A DNA stretch of 64,000 bases from Pseudomonadales bacterium (GTDB taxonomy: Bacteria; Pseudomonadota; Gammaproteobacteria; Pseudomonadales; Azotimanducaceae): contig WTGV01000013.1 of NCBI GenBank assembly GCA_011525295.1, forward strand, positions 1 through 64,000. Direction: 5' to 3'. The position numbers and the translations under genes are program-made. Position 1 is the stretch's first letter, and every line of letters starts with the position of its first letter. The notes below the pieces were generated by a model. The model searched no databases and was not told the origin of the DNA. It was given only the letters and a program-made list of their open reading frames with translations. This document shows positions 46,171 through 55,240 of the stretch, piece by piece.

Positions 46171-47468
46171 ACGAAGAACAACTACCTCCAAGCACGCGTC
46201 TCATTTATCAGACGTTTGACTTCGCAGGTAAATACTGGAGGTCCGGCTTAGTGTTTCTACTAGGCCTTTGCGTCTTACTATTTCTTGGAACTGGTTTTTT
46301 CGTTGTCAAGAAAGAAGAACAAGGCATCGTCACGCGCTTCGGTAAGATCGTAAACTCAGATATTTCACCTGGAATAGGGTATCGAATTCCGGTGATTGAA
46401 AAAGTTCACATCTTCCCGGTTAAAAGAATCATCTCTAAACAGATCAGTAGCAATCAAAATCAGACCGAACAGTTCACCGTACTGTCCGGCGATACAAATC
46501 TTCTTGAAGTGACGTTCTCATTGCAATACACGATTTCAGATATGCGAAACTTCCTTTTCGTCGTAGCAGAACCTGATAAACTGATCTCGATGGTTGCTCG
46601 AGAAAAACTTATTGAGGAGATTGGGAACAATTTTGTCGAGTTGATCTTCACAAGTAATCGAAAGCACATTGAAGATGCATTACAAAGTGTGATCCAACTA
46701 CAGATAGATAAGCTCGGGGTGGGGATCGAAATAACGGCATTAGCTATCGTAGATTTGAGTCCTATAGATGAGACGATTGCCGCATTTCGAGACGTAAGCG
46801 ACGCGGTAGCCGAGAAAATACAAGCTGAGGTCGACGCCAATCGAACTCGAGAGCAGATGCTCGCTCGATCACGCGGGCAAGCACAGGCTATCGTGTTGGA
46901 TGCAGAGGCAAAAGCACACGCACGTTTATCGCAGGCAAAGAGTACCGCGAACTCGTTTTTGAAACTTTTAGAAAAATATAGAGAAAATCCCGAACAAGTA
47001 GCGATTACACGCTATTGGGATCGCATGCGCACAACATTTCAGGATGCAAGTCTTGCAACTCTGAACTCAGTGGCAGATTCAACAGTAGACATCAACATGA
47101 TCGATGTGTTAACTTCTTTACCGTTCCAGACGATGTCAATGGGGGACATCGCCGCAACTCCCATGCCTTCGCCACCATTGGATGTCAGTGAACGATCAGT
47201 CGCTACGATGCCGCCCGGTCCTTCTGGAGAACATGGCGAAGCGCGTGTATTCACAATGGATGGTCGCTCTCACGCTACGACTGCTGAATTAGATCATCTA
47301 CCGAGCGCGAATACTCGATCTCTGATTTTTGACGCAGCCCTGTTATTTAGACATACGCATGCAGTTCGTCGAAGCAAACTACTCAATGAGCTCACGGTGA
47401 AGGAGTCGGATCCAGCACCTGATCAAAAAGAGACAACAGTCGAAGAGGATCAGAGCGATGAGGAGTAA
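46167..47468 (+). CDS. SPFH-domain protein, HflK-like
   Basis: A 433-residue protein with an N-terminal helix (about 29-50), an SPFH domain (KKEEQGIVTRFGKI, SPGIGYRIPVIEKV, FTVLSGDTNLLEVTFSLQY quoted in part, AFRDVSDAVAEKIQ), a coiled coil rich in Ala/Arg/Gln (about 215-270), and a low-complexity acidic tail. The order resembles HflK, including the TGD-like SGDTNLLEV segment. The start GTG overlaps the stop of the HflC-like gene (GTGA), and its stop lies inside the next gene. Together with the permease-SPFH fusion it makes three SPFH proteins in one operon. Confidence 0.89.
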   Translation: MNEEQLPPSTRLIYQTFDFAGKYWRSGLVFLLGLCVLLFLGTGFFVVKKEEQGIVTRFGKIVNSDISPGIGYRIPVIEKVHIFPVKRIISKQISSNQNQTEQFTVLSGDTNLLEVTFSLQYTISDMRNFLFVVAEPDKLISMVAREKLIEEIGNNFVELIFTSNRKHIEDALQSVIQLQIDKLGVGIEITALAIVDLSPIDETIAAFRDVSDAVAEKIQAEVDANRTREQMLARSRGQAQAIVLDAEAKAHARLSQAKSTANSFLKLLEKYRENPEQVAITRYWDRMRTTFQDASLATLNSVADSTVDINMIDVLTSLPFQTMSMGDIAATPMPSPPLDVSERSVATMPPGPSGEHGEARVFTMDGRSHATTAELDHLPSANTRSLIFDAALLFRHTHAVRRSKLLNELTVKESDPAPDQKETTVEEDQSDEE

Positions 47469-48636
47469 CTGGTCATTTTTATGGACAACAGTGTTGTTGT
47501 TCGGGACGAATTACCTGCTAGCTGAATCAGAGGGAATTTATGAAGATCGGATCGTGTTCGGACAATCAGCTTGTCTCACTGGTCCTAATGCTCGATTGGG
47601 ACTGTCCTATCAAGCTGGTATTCTCGCAGCGTTTGAAGAATATAACAAAGATGGGGGGCTTGATGGCAAACGGATTGAATTGATAACACGAGACGATGGC
47701 TACGAACCGGAGCGAGCCGCTACCAACGCAGATTTCTTTATCGAAGAGAACAATGTACTAGCCATAATTGGCGGTGTTGGCACACCAACAGCTCGTCGAC
47801 TCGCGCCCATGTTCCGTACTGCTGACATTGCGTTCGTGGGACACATAACCGGTGCAGATTTCTTGTTTGACACTGAGCAATTTCCTAACGTAACAATTCT
47901 CCGAGCGAGCTACTTAGATGAAGTACGAACCCTCATTGCTCATATTGTTGAAAAACTCGATCAACGCCGGATTGGAATTATTTTTCAAGACGATTCTTTC
48001 GGCCGCTCAATTCTCAGAGATTTGCTAACAGTATTAGATGAATATGAGCTTCCCCTGTTAGCAAAAACCCGATTTTCGCGAAACACTCATGCGGTACATG
48101 CAAGCTTGTTTGAAATCGCGAAAGCGGATTTAGATGCTATCCTGCTAGTCGGTACCTACGCTTCCAACGCTACCATAATTAATTTAGCAAATTCTCTCGG
48201 GTATGAATACACGATGGCAAACTTGTCATTCTCTCTATCGCGTGAATTGCGTAGTCGGCTCGACGTTCCAAATGCACAACACCTTGTTACCGAAGTTATG
48301 CCAGATCCTAGCGATCAAAATAGTGCGCTCGCGCAGAGTTATGCAAAAGCCCTTGAGACCTTTGAAACATCCGAAGAACAGGGCTTTAACGAGACCGGAC
48401 TCGAAGGATATCTGCTCGGACGATACGTGATTTCTACACTTGAACGTATGGGAACAGATCTTTCTCGCGATGCTTTCAGTCAACACATCCGGCCTAACAC
48501 ACCTGTAAATATTGATGACTGGGTCGTTGAATTTTCCGCAGGTTCCAATAAAGGTTCTCGATATGTTAGGCTGACTTCCCTTGGTGAGCCCGAAAACAGT
48601 CAATCCAACATCCAATTTCAAGAAGAAAAACCGTGA
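47458..48636 (+). CDS. Orphan periplasmic amino-acid-type binding protein
   Basis: A 392-residue protein of the Leu/Ile/Val-binding (Peripla_BP_6, type 1) fold with a signal peptide (about 1-23). Typical segments are YEDRIVFGQSACLTGPNARLG (quoted in part), GYEPERAATNADFFI, VLAIIGGVGTPTARRLAP and RRIGIIFQDDSFGRS. Homologues usually feed branched-chain amino-acid ABC importers, but no ABC permease or ATPase is nearby. It may instead act as a periplasmic sensor or adaptor for the SPFH complex; this is inference. It overlaps the gene before by 11 bp and the next by 4 bp. Confidence 0.85.
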   Translation: MRSNWSFLWTTVLLFGTNYLLAESEGIYEDRIVFGQSACLTGPNARLGLSYQAGILAAFEEYNKDGGLDGKRIELITRDDGYEPERAATNADFFIEENNVLAIIGGVGTPTARRLAPMFRTADIAFVGHITGADFLFDTEQFPNVTILRASYLDEVRTLIAHIVEKLDQRRIGIIFQDDSFGRSILRDLLTVLDEYELPLLAKTRFSRNTHAVHASLFEIAKADLDAILLVGTYASNATIINLANSLGYEYTMANLSFSLSRELRSRLDVPNAQHLVTEVMPDPSDQNSALAQSYAKALETFETSEEQGFNETGLEGYLLGRYVISTLERMGTDLSRDAFSQHIRPNTPVNIDDWVVEFSAGSNKGSRYVRLTSLGEPENSQSNIQFQEEKP

Positions 48637-49130
48637 AAAAAGTCGATGAATTTGTCGCTGAGGAGACTGGCGAGGAGTGGTGTCGAGAGCTTTATAAGGT
48701 AGTATCTCAACGCCGAGGAGTCATGTTTCGTCTTGTTTCCGATACTGCTCGTATGTTGCTATTGGGAAACGCTGGAGGTGCCGCACTTATCATTGGTTTG
48801 ATAACTGCGTATGGTTTTGGCGGCGAGAGTAAAGCGGTCTTGTATCACTGGTCTGAAATATTCATTCTTAGTGTGTTTGGACTTGGCGTATTAGCATCGG
48901 CAGCTACGACAATCCTGGTTGCGCTGGTCTCTGTCAAAGAAGCTCATAGTGCGGAAATTGGGTTAAAACGGTTTATAGAACTTAAAGAAGATCGTAGTTC
49001 TGTGTTGTTCTTCTTGGAACCTCAGAACATCTACTTAGCTAATATCGCGACCGTCTTGGGAGTTTTGAGCGCCGCGTGTTTTTTGCTCGGTGCCATCTCG
49101 AGTCTATTGTTGTTAATTCTGGTTTTCTAA
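48633..49130 (+). CDS. Small membrane protein of unknown function
   Basis: A 165-residue protein not recognised as any family. A charged N-terminal segment (about 1-38) is followed by hydrophobic helices at about 45-65, 72-96 and 132-163, with a charged cytosolic or periplasmic loop (about 97-128, with VKEAHSAEIGLKRFIELKED in part). The start GTG overlaps the binding-protein stop (GTGA). It is the last gene of the five-gene operon, so it probably belongs to the same membrane assembly. The arrangement of helices around a charged segment is all that can be said. Confidence 0.75.
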   Translation: MKKVDEFVAEETGEEWCRELYKVVSQRRGVMFRLVSDTARMLLLGNAGGAALIIGLITAYGFGGESKAVLYHWSEIFILSVFGLGVLASAATTILVALVSVKEAHSAEIGLKRFIELKEDRSSVLFFLEPQNIYLANIATVLGVLSAACFLLGAISSLLLLILVF

Positions 49131-49323
49131 GATCAAACGGATGTCGGAACTCGAACAGTTCTGAATCACCTGCTGCAGCGCAATTTGTAAAACAACATAT
49201 CCATCAAACATGGGTAGCGTCGGTCCACAGTTCGAAGTTACCTTCCGACACCTAGCACGACTTCGATCTTCAAGTTGCTAATACGCCAAACAGTGTGGCT
49301 AGACTCGACCAAGCACTCTCTTA

Positions 49324-52300
49324 CTAAGCTTTCGCTGAAGTTTTCACTGACCTAGACTCGAGCCATTCGTAAACTACCGGTAGCAGAATCAATGTCAACA
49401 AGGTGGATGTAAATACTCCACCAACAACCACGGACGCTAGTGGCCGTTGCGTATCAGCACCTACTCCTGATGCAAGGAGCATAGGTAATAAAGCAAGTAC
49501 TGTTGTAAATGCTGTCATTAACACTGGGCGCAACCGAAGTTCCGCGCCGTGTCGCACGGCTTCTGCAACGTCCATGCCTTTATCACGCAAGTCGTTTATG
49601 AAACTGATCAAGACAATTCCGTTCAACATCGCGACACCGAATACCGCGATAAATCCAATCGCTGAAGGGACTGAAATGTACTGTCCCGATAAGAAGAGTG
49701 CTACCAATCCGCCAATCGCCGCAAAAGGAACATTAAAGATGATCAGTGTAGCGTACTTCACCGAGTTAAACGCCGTGTAAAGTAGAACAAAGATGAAGAA
49801 GATTGTCAAGGGAACGATAATGGACAATCTCATCAGTGCTCGTTGCTGGTTTTCGAATGCTCCTCCCCATTCAACCCAATATCCCGGTGGCAATTCGATT
49901 TGTTCTTGTATCGTTGCATTGGCTTCTTTCACAAAACCATCGATATCGCGACCATGTACATCCATTTGAATCACAGCGTATCGTTGTAACTGTTCTCTTC
50001 GAACGAAAGTAAATCCTTCGGTGACTTGAACGTCCGCTACTGATGAGAGTGGAACGATAGCACCACTCGCAGTCCTAATAGGGATATTCTCGATTGCATC
50101 CACCGATGCGGTAGAGGCATCGGTCAGTCTCACGGTGATGTCAAACCTTCGCACACCTTGGAGAAGCGTCGCGACGGGTTCATTTCCGATCCCAGTTCGG
50201 ACTATCGACAACACATCATCTGCATTCAAACCAAACCTAGCCAGTTGATCGCGCTTGATCTGTATGCGGATTTGTGGTTTGCCTGCATTTGCTTCTAGCG
50301 ACAAGTCGGTAACGCCTCCCACACCGGCGATTACGTCCTTGATCTCTTCACTCAATTGCGCGAGTTCCACAAGGTTGTCCCCGTAAAGTTTAGCGGCAAG
50401 GGTGGCGCGAACGCCAGAGAGTAGTTCTTCGACTCGCATTTGGATCGGCTGAGTAAAAGCTATGACCGCAGTTGGAACGACTTCTTCAAGTGTTTCCCTC
50501 ATCGCTTCGGCTAGTTCTTCGATGTCGCGGTTACTCTCCCAGTCGCTTTCGGGTTTCAGCTGCGTGTAGATTTCCATATAGTTGACATCGGCTGTTTCTC
50601 CTTTTTCCGCACGTCCGATCATTGCGACGGTTGTGATGACCTCGGGAAATTCCGAAAGGGCGTTTTCAATGTCTTTTGAAATCTCAATGGAATGTTCAAG
50701 CGACGCAGATGGTATAGACGTTACTCGCCACATGATCGATCCTTCCTGTAGTTGCGGCATAAATTCCTTTCCAAGGAATGGAAAAATTGCAAGACTTCCA
50801 ATGACCAAACTGACAGCCGCTGTCAGTACGACTTTCTTGTGTTTTAGAGCCCATGTGAGAATCCAAAGATAACCGAACTTGATCCCTCTTATCACCCACG
50901 TCTCTTGTTTTTCCTTTGGTTTGAGTATTAACGCCGCTAATACCGGAATTAGAGTCATCGTGAGTACAAGAGAGCCAAACATTGCAAAACTGATAGTGAA
51001 AGCCATTGGCTTGAACAGTTTGCCCTCTATGCCTTCGAGAGTGAACAGAGGTAAGAACACCACGATGATGATGAGTAAAGCAAATCCAATGGGATTAGCT
51101 ACTTCTCGCGCGGCGTCAAGGACCGCCTGAGTGCGGTTAACAGGTACACCTAATTCACTCCGTTCGGCCATGGTGCGAAAAGCATTCTCGACGATAACGA
51201 CTGCCCCGTCGGCCATCATTCCAACACCAACAGCCAGTCCCGCGAGCGACATTAAATTTGCAGAGAGATTCGTCTCGCCCATGAATATGAACGCGATGAG
51301 CATCGCCATCGGTAATGCCGTAATAACTACGAAAGCGGAGCGCAACTCTCCGAGAAACAAGAACAGGACAATGGCTACCAAGATCGCTCCCGCGATAAGC
51401 GCGGTCGTAGCTGTTTCAATCGCTTTAGTTACTAAATCAGTCCGTTCATAGATTGGACGGAGAATCACCCCATCGGGTAAAGATTCATCTACGATTTTGA
51501 CTTTCTCCTTCACCGATTGCACGACGTTTGCCGCATTTTCACCGATTCGAGACAGCGTCATGCCGAGAACGACTTCTTTTCCGTCGCTGGTAACAGCACC
51601 GAAGCGTACTGCACCGCCCTGCTTAATTTCCGCTACATTCCTTAAATATACAGGAACACCGTCATCGACCTTGACTACGATGTCCCCGATGTCTTGTTCA
51701 TTGTTTACCAGTCCAAGACCTCGTACAAGATACTGCTCGCGTCCTAGATTGACATATTGCCCGCCTACCTGAGCGTTGTTCACACCAATAACGTTCATAA
51801 CGTCCGTAAACGACAGATCGTACTTAATGAGATCTACTGGATCGACGATCACCTGGAATTGACGTTCTTGTCCACCCCATGAAATTACATCATCGACGCC
51901 CGGTGCGGTACGAAGGATGAGTCGGACACTCCAGTCATGCAGTGTTCGTAAATCCATGTCGGTAACCGCGTCATTGAGTTTTTCGTCCGCTCTTTCTACC
52001 GTATACCAAAAGACCTGTCCTAATCCGGAAGTATTCGGTCCAAGTTCTGGTGTGCCGTAGCCCTCCGGTATGCGATCGCTGACTTCACTCAAGCGTTCAC
52101 CAACCAACTGACGAGCAAAGTTTATGTCCATGTCGTCTTCGAAAAATACCGCAATATACGACAGTCCAAATAAACTAACCGATCGCAATTGTTGAACTTT
52201 CGGTAATCCTGCCATGCCCGATTCGATTGGGAGTGTGAGCAACTGTTCGACATCTTCGGCCGCGAGTCCTGGAGACTCTGTGTAGATATTGACCTGTATG

Positions 52301-52431
52301 GGTGTAACATCGGGGAAAGCGTCGATTGGAACCGTTACCACCGCGCGCAATCCAAAGAAAGCCACCACTGCAAATGCAATGAGGATCAGAAATTTGTAAT
52401 GAAGCGAAGCTTCTACAAGCCGCTTCAACAT
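49324..52431 (-). CDS. Heavy-metal efflux RND transporter (CzcA/CusA family)
   Basis: A 1035-residue inner-membrane pump of the HME-RND family that drives metal cations from the periplasm or cytoplasm through a tripartite channel using protons. Marks include VTVPIDAFPDVTPIQVNI, SGMAGLPKVQQLRS, the helix-4 segment MMADGAVVIVEN with the conserved Asp and Glu, GKEFMPQLQEGSIMWR and the terminal RLRPVLMTAFTTVLAL. The first Asp of the CzcA helix-4 motif is absent, so Zn/Cd/Co versus Cu/Ag specificity cannot be settled. It is transcribed after the adaptor and channel genes (channel-adaptor-pump order, like czcCBA), and converges on the SPFH operon. Confidence 0.94.
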   Translation of the reverse strand: MLKRLVEASLHYKFLILIAFAVVAFFGLRAVVTVPIDAFPDVTPIQVNIYTESPGLAAEDVEQLLTLPIESGMAGLPKVQQLRSVSLFGLSYIAVFFEDDMDINFARQLVGERLSEVSDRIPEGYGTPELGPNTSGLGQVFWYTVERADEKLNDAVTDMDLRTLHDWSVRLILRTAPGVDDVISWGGQERQFQVIVDPVDLIKYDLSFTDVMNVIGVNNAQVGGQYVNLGREQYLVRGLGLVNNEQDIGDIVVKVDDGVPVYLRNVAEIKQGGAVRFGAVTSDGKEVVLGMTLSRIGENAANVVQSVKEKVKIVDESLPDGVILRPIYERTDLVTKAIETATTALIAGAILVAIVLFLFLGELRSAFVVITALPMAMLIAFIFMGETNLSANLMSLAGLAVGVGMMADGAVVIVENAFRTMAERSELGVPVNRTQAVLDAAREVANPIGFALLIIIVVFLPLFTLEGIEGKLFKPMAFTISFAMFGSLVLTMTLIPVLAALILKPKEKQETWVIRGIKFGYLWILTWALKHKKVVLTAAVSLVIGSLAIFPFLGKEFMPQLQEGSIMWRVTSIPSASLEHSIEISKDIENALSEFPEVITTVAMIGRAEKGETADVNYMEIYTQLKPESDWESNRDIEELAEAMRETLEEVVPTAVIAFTQPIQMRVEELLSGVRATLAAKLYGDNLVELAQLSEEIKDVIAGVGGVTDLSLEANAGKPQIRIQIKRDQLARFGLNADDVLSIVRTGIGNEPVATLLQGVRRFDITVRLTDASTASVDAIENIPIRTASGAIVPLSSVADVQVTEGFTFVRREQLQRYAVIQMDVHGRDIDGFVKEANATIQEQIELPPGYWVEWGGAFENQQRALMRLSIIVPLTIFFIFVLLYTAFNSVKYATLIIFNVPFAAIGGLVALFLSGQYISVPSAIGFIAVFGVAMLNGIVLISFINDLRDKGMDVAEAVRHGAELRLRPVLMTAFTTVLALLPMLLASGVGADTQRPLASVVVGGVFTSTLLTLILLPVVYEWLESRSVKTSAKA

Positions 52432-52443
52432 GAACGAGTACTC

Positions 52444-53568
52444 CTAATGGACATGGCCTTCGCCAAGTGAAGATTTGAGCAATATGGACTTCAAGTGAAA
52501 CACACCCTCAACAACGATTTGTTCTCCACCTGAAAGTCCCGCTAAGACCGTGGTCCAATCTCCTATGGAGGGTCCCACTTCGATTTCCTCAGCATGAAAC
52601 TCATCCTCGTTTTCAAGTACGAATACTTTTTGTACACCGTCAATCATGGTGAGAGATTTCGTAGGTACTGCCAATACCGGTGAACCGGTATCGATGCTGA
52701 ATACAACTTCGACGAATTGACCAGGGTGTAAAGTGTCGTCTGAGTTTTCGACTTCAATACGTAATCCTTGTGTGCGAGTCGTTTGATCTACATGGTGGTG
52801 GGACTGAGTAAGTCTTCCGTCGTACCATACTTTCCCATCTGGGCTAACTTGAACGCTGATTAAGGCGTCTTTGCTTGGCAATTCAGTAGGAGTGAATCGT
52901 GCTTCAACCCAAAGAACTGATTCGTCGCTAAGCTCAAACAACTCATAACCAGGGTTAATCAATTCCCCGACGATGAAGTTGTCGTGCAGCACCGTCCCAG
53001 TTTGAGGTGCTAGCAAATCAAACTCGCCATTAGCCATATCGGCATTTCCCGTTTGAGTAAGTTCAGCTGCTTGCTCTTCAGTCATACCGTATGCCAACAC
53101 TTTAGCACGAGCTAGTTGTTGTGCAACTTGTGCTTCGGTGTATCGACGCTCGGAAACCACTTCCTTTCCTAGAGACTTAACGCGTTTCCATTCTTGGTCG
53201 GCAACAATCAGAGCTCCCTGAGCTTCAGCCATCTCCACGCTTGACAGAGTAACTAGTTGTTGTCCTGTTTCGACTTCGTCGCCTAAATGCACATGCCTCT
53301 TTACGACTTGAGCTGCGATACGGGGAGTAACTATTGATGAGAGGTATGCATTAATTGATACCTCACCCGGTACTCTAACGGTCTCTTGCAACGTTTGAGT
53401 TGACACTGCCGCGATTGTGACTCCTGCTGCCAGACGTTCGTCTGGGGTTAACTTTAAGCTACCGGCTTCATCCTCGGCATGTTCTGCATGGTCGTCTTCA
53501 ATTTCAGCAATAGCAGAAATCGTTGCTAATAAGCTGACGAACACGATATAAACTTTTGGCAGGCTCAT
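52444..53568 (-). CDS. Efflux RND periplasmic adaptor (CzcB/CusB type)
   Basis: A 374-residue membrane-fusion protein that bridges the pump and outer-membrane channel. A signal peptide (about 1-21) is followed by a His/Glu-rich segment (EDDHAEHAED, about 23-32) that could bind metal. The lipoyl/hairpin region has RIAAQVVKRHVHLGDEVETG and a helical hairpin, and the beta-barrel and membrane-proximal domains follow. The C-terminus, GEGHVH, again carries His. The gap to the pump gene is 12 bp. Confidence 0.92.
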   Translation of the reverse strand: MSLPKVYIVFVSLLATISAIAEIEDDHAEHAEDEAGSLKLTPDERLAAGVTIAAVSTQTLQETVRVPGEVSINAYLSSIVTPRIAAQVVKRHVHLGDEVETGQQLVTLSSVEMAEAQGALIVADQEWKRVKSLGKEVVSERRYTEAQVAQQLARAKVLAYGMTEEQAAELTQTGNADMANGEFDLLAPQTGTVLHDNFIVGELINPGYELFELSDESVLWVEARFTPTELPSKDALISVQVSPDGKVWYDGRLTQSHHHVDQTTRTQGLRIEVENSDDTLHPGQFVEVVFSIDTGSPVLAVPTKSLTMIDGVQKVFVLENEDEFHAEEIEVGPSIGDWTTVLAGLSGGEQIVVEGVFHLKSILLKSSLGEGHVH

Positions 53569-53599
53569 ATTTCACATCTCCGTAGAAATTTAGTTTTCA

Positions 53600-54850
53600 C
53601 TACTCGACCCCTAACCAAACATCTATCTGCCCAGAGGCCAACAACCATCGAAACCATGCCTGCCACAATGATTCGTTCAGATTAAGTGCGCTCTCTCGCA
53701 CTTCTAACGTCTGAGTGAGTTGAACCACGTAGTCAGCTGTTGACAATTCTCCCGTTTCCCACAATCGTTGCAATTGATCCAGGGGACGGGAAAGGCTCTC
53801 TTCGCTCGTTGATTGCCAATCTACCCAAGCAGTCCGTAGTGTGTGAAAGTTCTCCATAGAACTGTTTAAAGCAATACGAGCCCGATATTTCACATCGTCC
53901 GCGATCAATTGGGACTCATTTCTTTCTGCGAGTACAGCTTCAACTTCGTACTTGTACGAGTTCCGGACAAACAAAGGAATCTTTATATTTAATCCTATTA
54001 AGAGTTCCTCATCTTCCTGTCCACCTTTTAAGGACACTGTTGGATCCGGTAGGCGTTCCCTACGTCGGAGTTCAATCAAAGAATCGTTTTTCTTGACGCT
54101 GAGCTGTGCCATTACTACTTCAGGTACTTGATGAAGAAAAATATCCGGTTCGACGTTTGAGGGTAAGTTGGGAATTTCCTCTGACAAAACTGGCCATTGT
54201 GCAATGTCAGTATGTGGCGTGAGTAGTTGCACGTCTTCACGCGCTTGCAACTGATCAGCTTTAAGCGAAGCGCTTCTTATCCTCACGTTCATTGCTGCAA
54301 GCTCAACCAGATCGAGCTCAATTTGACTGATGTCTCCCGCGTCAAATCGACTCTGTGCCCGGTCTACGAGATTGCTCATCAATTGCAAACGTTCCAGTAC
54401 AAGATCATAGCGCTTTTGACCAATTTGATACTTCACTAAGCCATTCAGGAGATCCGCCGTAAATGCTCGTCGAAAAGCTTGGAACTCCGCTTCGGCGTAG
54501 TGTAGATCGGAATTCGCGACTTCAGTACGAGCTCTCCGTTTGCCATTCCAATCGAACTGCTGGCTTATACTGACTGTACCGTTGAGAGTATCTGTACGTT
54601 CAGCCTGCAAATCAATATCGGGATTGTAGAGAGATTGCGTTTGTGCGTCGCGCAGAGCTTGATCCGATGTGAGCGCTACGCGAGCAGCCTTAATACGCGG
54701 GTTTGTGGCGAGGACTCCTTGAACAAACTGCTGCAAAGAAAGTTCCGCTTGTCCAAAGTCAGAATCAGCAGTCTCTTCGGCATTTAACGATTCGGTGAGA
54801 GCCCATAGTGTAATCCACAATAGGATAAAATCTTGAATCCGTAGGTTCAT
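53600..54850 (-). CDS. TolC-family outer-membrane channel (CzcC type)
   Basis: A 416-residue outer-membrane efflux protein with a signal peptide (about 1-25, ending SLNAEE) and two TolC-like repeats of long helices (for example ANPRIKAARVALTSDQALRD near the N-terminus, and ELDLVELAAMNVRIRSA). The frame is open to 55057, but that extension has no secretion signal. The ATG at 54850 has GGAGA eight bases upstream and starts a signal peptide, so I chose it. It is the first gene of the channel-adaptor-pump operon. Confidence 0.9.
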   Translation of the reverse strand: MNLRIQDFILLWITLWALTESLNAEETADSDFGQAELSLQQFVQGVLATNPRIKAARVALTSDQALRDAQTQSLYNPDIDLQAERTDTLNGTVSISQQFDWNGKRRARTEVANSDLHYAEAEFQAFRRAFTADLLNGLVKYQIGQKRYDLVLERLQLMSNLVDRAQSRFDAGDISQIELDLVELAAMNVRIRSASLKADQLQAREDVQLLTPHTDIAQWPVLSEEIPNLPSNVEPDIFLHQVPEVVMAQLSVKKNDSLIELRRRERLPDPTVSLKGGQEDEELLIGLNIKIPLFVRNSYKYEVEAVLAERNESQLIADDVKYRARIALNSSMENFHTLRTAWVDWQSTSEESLSRPLDQLQRLWETGELSTADYVVQLTQTLEVRESALNLNESLWQAWFRWLLASGQIDVWLGVE

Positions 54851-55164
54851 GAATCGTTCTCCAGCTGAATGTCGAAGTTGGCACGACAAGCCAACATCGC
54901 TCAAGTACGAAAGATGTTGCATAGGGCGGCGACTTGACGTGAGTAATACTGGGGTGAAGTAGTACTGGCGAAAGACGCAACTAGACTTCACAATTATACG
55001 AGACCAATTTGATCGGATTTTTGAGTGGTTTTGTGGAGTTGCCTCGGAGTTCTTCAAGTTTTAAATAAGAATTGGTTCGTGTGATACAACTCTAACATCC
55101 ACTCCTATTTGGCGGACGACTTCGACTTGTGGAAATCTCGTCGGTTCCGTCGGCGATCATGCAA

Positions 55165-55192
55165 TTGGACAGTCGTGTGTTAGCGTTAAAAT
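55165..55192 (+). promoter_or_regulatory. Candidate sigma-70 promoter for the thioredoxin lipoprotein
   Basis: TTGGAC (55165-55170) and TAAAAT (55187-55192) with a 16-bp spacer form a fair sigma-70 promoter. The start of transcription would lie about 40 bp before the ATG at 55241. Confidence 0.5.
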
Positions 55193-55204
55193 TGAGCTGA
55201 GAAC

Positions 55205-55223
55205 CAAGTCTCTGAGAGACTTG
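55205..55223 (+). promoter_or_regulatory. 8-bp inverted repeat in the thioredoxin-gene leader
   Basis: CAAGTCTC and GAGACTTG with a TGA loop lie just after the predicted transcription start and six bases before the SD sequence AGGAGG (55229-55234). It could be an operator or a 5' hairpin protecting the message. Confidence 0.4.
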
Positions 55224-55240
55224 TTACTAGGAGGAGCTAC

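Larger units (their letters stand above)
54851..55240. promoter_or_regulatory. Divergent region between metal-efflux and thioredoxin genes
   Basis: This 390-bp gap separates divergent operons and contains no supportable gene. Its right side carries the promoter and leader hairpin listed separately. I saw no clear MerR-type spaced palindrome for the efflux operon. Confidence 0.4.

Noticed and set aside
45259..47468. Housekeeping hflKC operon
   Set aside because: The order (C before K), the missing hflX/hfq context and the fusion to a metal permease argue for a specialised set.
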